From Macrosoma leucophasiata (Eukaryota > Arthropoda > Insecta > Lepidoptera > Hedylidae), in the NCBI GenBank assembly GCA_036365455.1, contig JAWQUS010000008.1:22241501-22305500 (forward strand): a DNA stretch of 64,000 nt. Reading direction: 5' to 3'. Under the pieces are notes generated by a model. That model saw only the letters and a list, made by a program, of their open reading frames with translations. It was not told where the DNA came from and ran no database searches. Within the stretch, counting starts at the first letter, position 1. Every line of letters begins with the position of its first letter. A program made the position numbers and the translations under genes. Shown piece by piece: positions 58,601-61,600 of the stretch.

Positions 58601-61600
58601 ACGTATCCATTTTGTGCCTAGTGTGGACGGATTCATACGAGACATGCCGGTTTTTATACCCCAGATACGATATTGTGACGCTTATAATGGGAATTTCGAC
58701 ACAGTACGTAACCAAACTGCGCCTAGTATGTTCATATACCAGCTATTCATTCATGTGTCGCCTGGCAGATTCAATCTTACATAGGAAATATATTTGTGAG
58801 CGCTTTTACTGTGTAGAGATTGGAGAATGTGTCCACTTCGATAAAACTTTTCCTTCAAGCATTTTTCGGTCGTTGAATTACAAATTTATGTGTTTCGAGT
58901 GAATATAGGTGTAATACGGGCGTTTATCTAATTTAATTAGGATGTTGAATAGGTATGAAGTCACAACTTTTTATTATATATATGAAAGCGACTTGCAAAT
59001 GGGCTATAATTGGGTTGAATCGTATGGGTTAATAGAACTGAAAAGTGACGAAAACTGTAAAAAACTTCATTTTTTAGTTTTTTTATAGGGTTTGTAACAA
59101 CGTTCTTTACATAATGTTTAACAAAAACGCAGTATTGATGGCGACTTACGATCTTAAAATGTTTTGATTTCAATATATAAATCACAGGTGTTTTATGACA
59201 AGTGACGTCATTATTTTCAGTCATTTTATGTGCACCATTTTGGACCATCGTCATCGTCATAACAATATCTTTAAAACGATTATTGAGTTGATGTTTTAAG
59301 AACAATATTTATGATTTTTTCCTATATTCCTTGAAATTACAGTTAAAAATAACTAGGTATTCAACAAACATGTGTGATGACACATCAAGCCACTTCAAGT
59401 TTGGACAGTCACGTCATTCTTGACAAAATATTTCTGGGTGTTAGTGTTAAAGAATCATTGTCCGTCATTTCATTTCACATTGCATCATATATAGAGAATA
59501 TACGATAATCGCCACTCGGCATGCGGAATATTGCGGATTGGCGATCCGAATGGCAGCATTTTTAAGGGACGCTGTTCTAACATGCAGCAGTAAATACAAT
59601 GACGCTGCACGTCATTGTATTTACTGCTGCATGTTAGAATGCTTGACTGACTGCACAGTCAGCCAAACATTCCAATGTCTGAAAAAAATCTCCTCCACCA
59701 GTGGGTGTGATGTAGTCATAGAGCAGCATGGGCCGCGGCGGACCGGAGGGTGTAGCCATGTGCAGAATTTCCCCTGTCAATGTACAAGCACAGATGTGCC
59801 TACGCCTGTCGCTTAGATGTTTAAATGTGTGCTTGAAATTATTTATGTATTTTGTTAAAGTCAAGTTGTGAGTTTCGTAGTAAGAGACGACTTTTGTAGT
59901 GTGTGTGTGTGTGTGTGTGTCACACATATTTCCCTCCGCAAAAAATGACAGACTGTTTTGCATCGGTAATAAACTCTATGGCTACTCCCCTCCGGTCCGC
60001 CGCGGCCGGTGGCCCGTGTCGCTCTATAGATGTAGTCGTCACGTTCCAACGCGATGCTAATTGATATTCCGACGAATTTCTTCAGTTTACTTTTGAATGG
60101 TTTTGTTTTCTTTTGCCTTGCTACAGTAACAATAATACTTTTCTAATTCAGGATCCTAACTCGGAGCCTCCGATGCCCGAAGCACTTCGCGACCGCCGTT
60201 TCCGCATGATATTTGGAAATATTGAAGCCATCTACGAGTGGCATCGAAAGTGAGTTAATTTTTCCAACTTCTTCCACTCTGAACGTTTCGTTTGCTTAAG
60301 TTTGAGTATACAAGTAACATCTGCGTGAGTTCTCTGAGGGCTGTAATTATTTAAATTATTACAAAATTCTTGCTCTCGGCCTCGCCGGTTATATAATCTT
60401 ATTTGATCTCATGTTCACCACTTTAGCAAATATTTCGCATTTTGCGTCTCGTCACCTTCGCAAACGAAATATGAGACTCTTACGTCATTTCGGTTTTAAT
60501 ATCTTTATATCACTGCCGAGCTCGCCACGCGATTTGCTTAAACTGTTTTGATTTTTTTTATGTGCCCAAATATTTTTTTTCTGTATCTACATTTCACATT
60601 TATTTATATATCAATTCTTGTCATATACAGTTACTTGAAATTATTTCTTCAGCTGTGCGTTTATTTCCCATCGAAAACGAAAATATGTGAGATTATTTTG
60701 CATGTTAAGCTTAGCGTATAGCATTGTAAGCTTCTGTAGTGAACTAGCGCGGTGAGGCGTGCGTGAAGAAACCAGTGCGATAAGTTGTTGATATGTGCAG
60801 CAAGTTCGTGTGCGAACTGAAAGCGTGCGTGGAGGCACCAGAGCTTCTCGGCCCGCTGTTCCGCCGCTTCCTCGAGAAGAGGATGTTCCTCTACGAGACC
60901 TACTGCCGCAACAAGCCCGTCTCCGAGTACATAGTCTCCGAACACGACCACTACTTCCAGGAGCTGCGACAGAAACTAGGACACAAGTTACAGGTGTGTA
61001 CACGAACGATTGTCACTTTCAATAACACAGTTGGCGCCAGGTAAACTCATTAAGTGTACAAGAGTTGACCGCTAGCTACTTTTCAATTCACACTGGCGTC
61101 AATATGCTTGTGTGCCGACGCCACTCGCGATGCATGGTACACTTTACTGGTGGTAGAGCTCCAGTGACGGAGCTCGCGGGCGTAGGCACCACCGCATTAC
61201 CTAATATATAATAATAATAATAATGGCAACCCATTATACGTCCCACTGCTGGGCACGAGTCTCTCCCCTTTTTTGGGGGAGGCCTGGAGCTTACTCCACC
61301 ACGCTGCTCCAATGCGGATTGGTGGAGGTGGGTGGGTTAGTGGCCAACCCACTGTCGGATGTTTTCAAACCCATAAGGCCTCCGACAAGGTTTAACGACT
61401 GCTATCCATCGATAGCAACCGGGACGACGGCTTAACGTGCCCTCCGAAGCACGGAAACGCGCATTTAATTTGCCACTAGCGGTCACCCATCACACTACCC
61501 GACCGCGCCCGTAGTGCTTAACCGAGCAGATCGCTTACGATCTACACCAGCCGCTGGGCCATGCGCGCTTCATGTATAACTTCCTAATATACTTGCCGCT

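Noticed and set aside
58518..58902. Two overlapping + strand frames of 88 and 112 codons
   Set aside because: They are by-products of the tandem copies of the exon 7 edge; no domain or splice support.
58961..59305. 114-codon minus-strand frame
   Set aside because: AT-driven low-complexity composition with no motif, splice context or start evidence.
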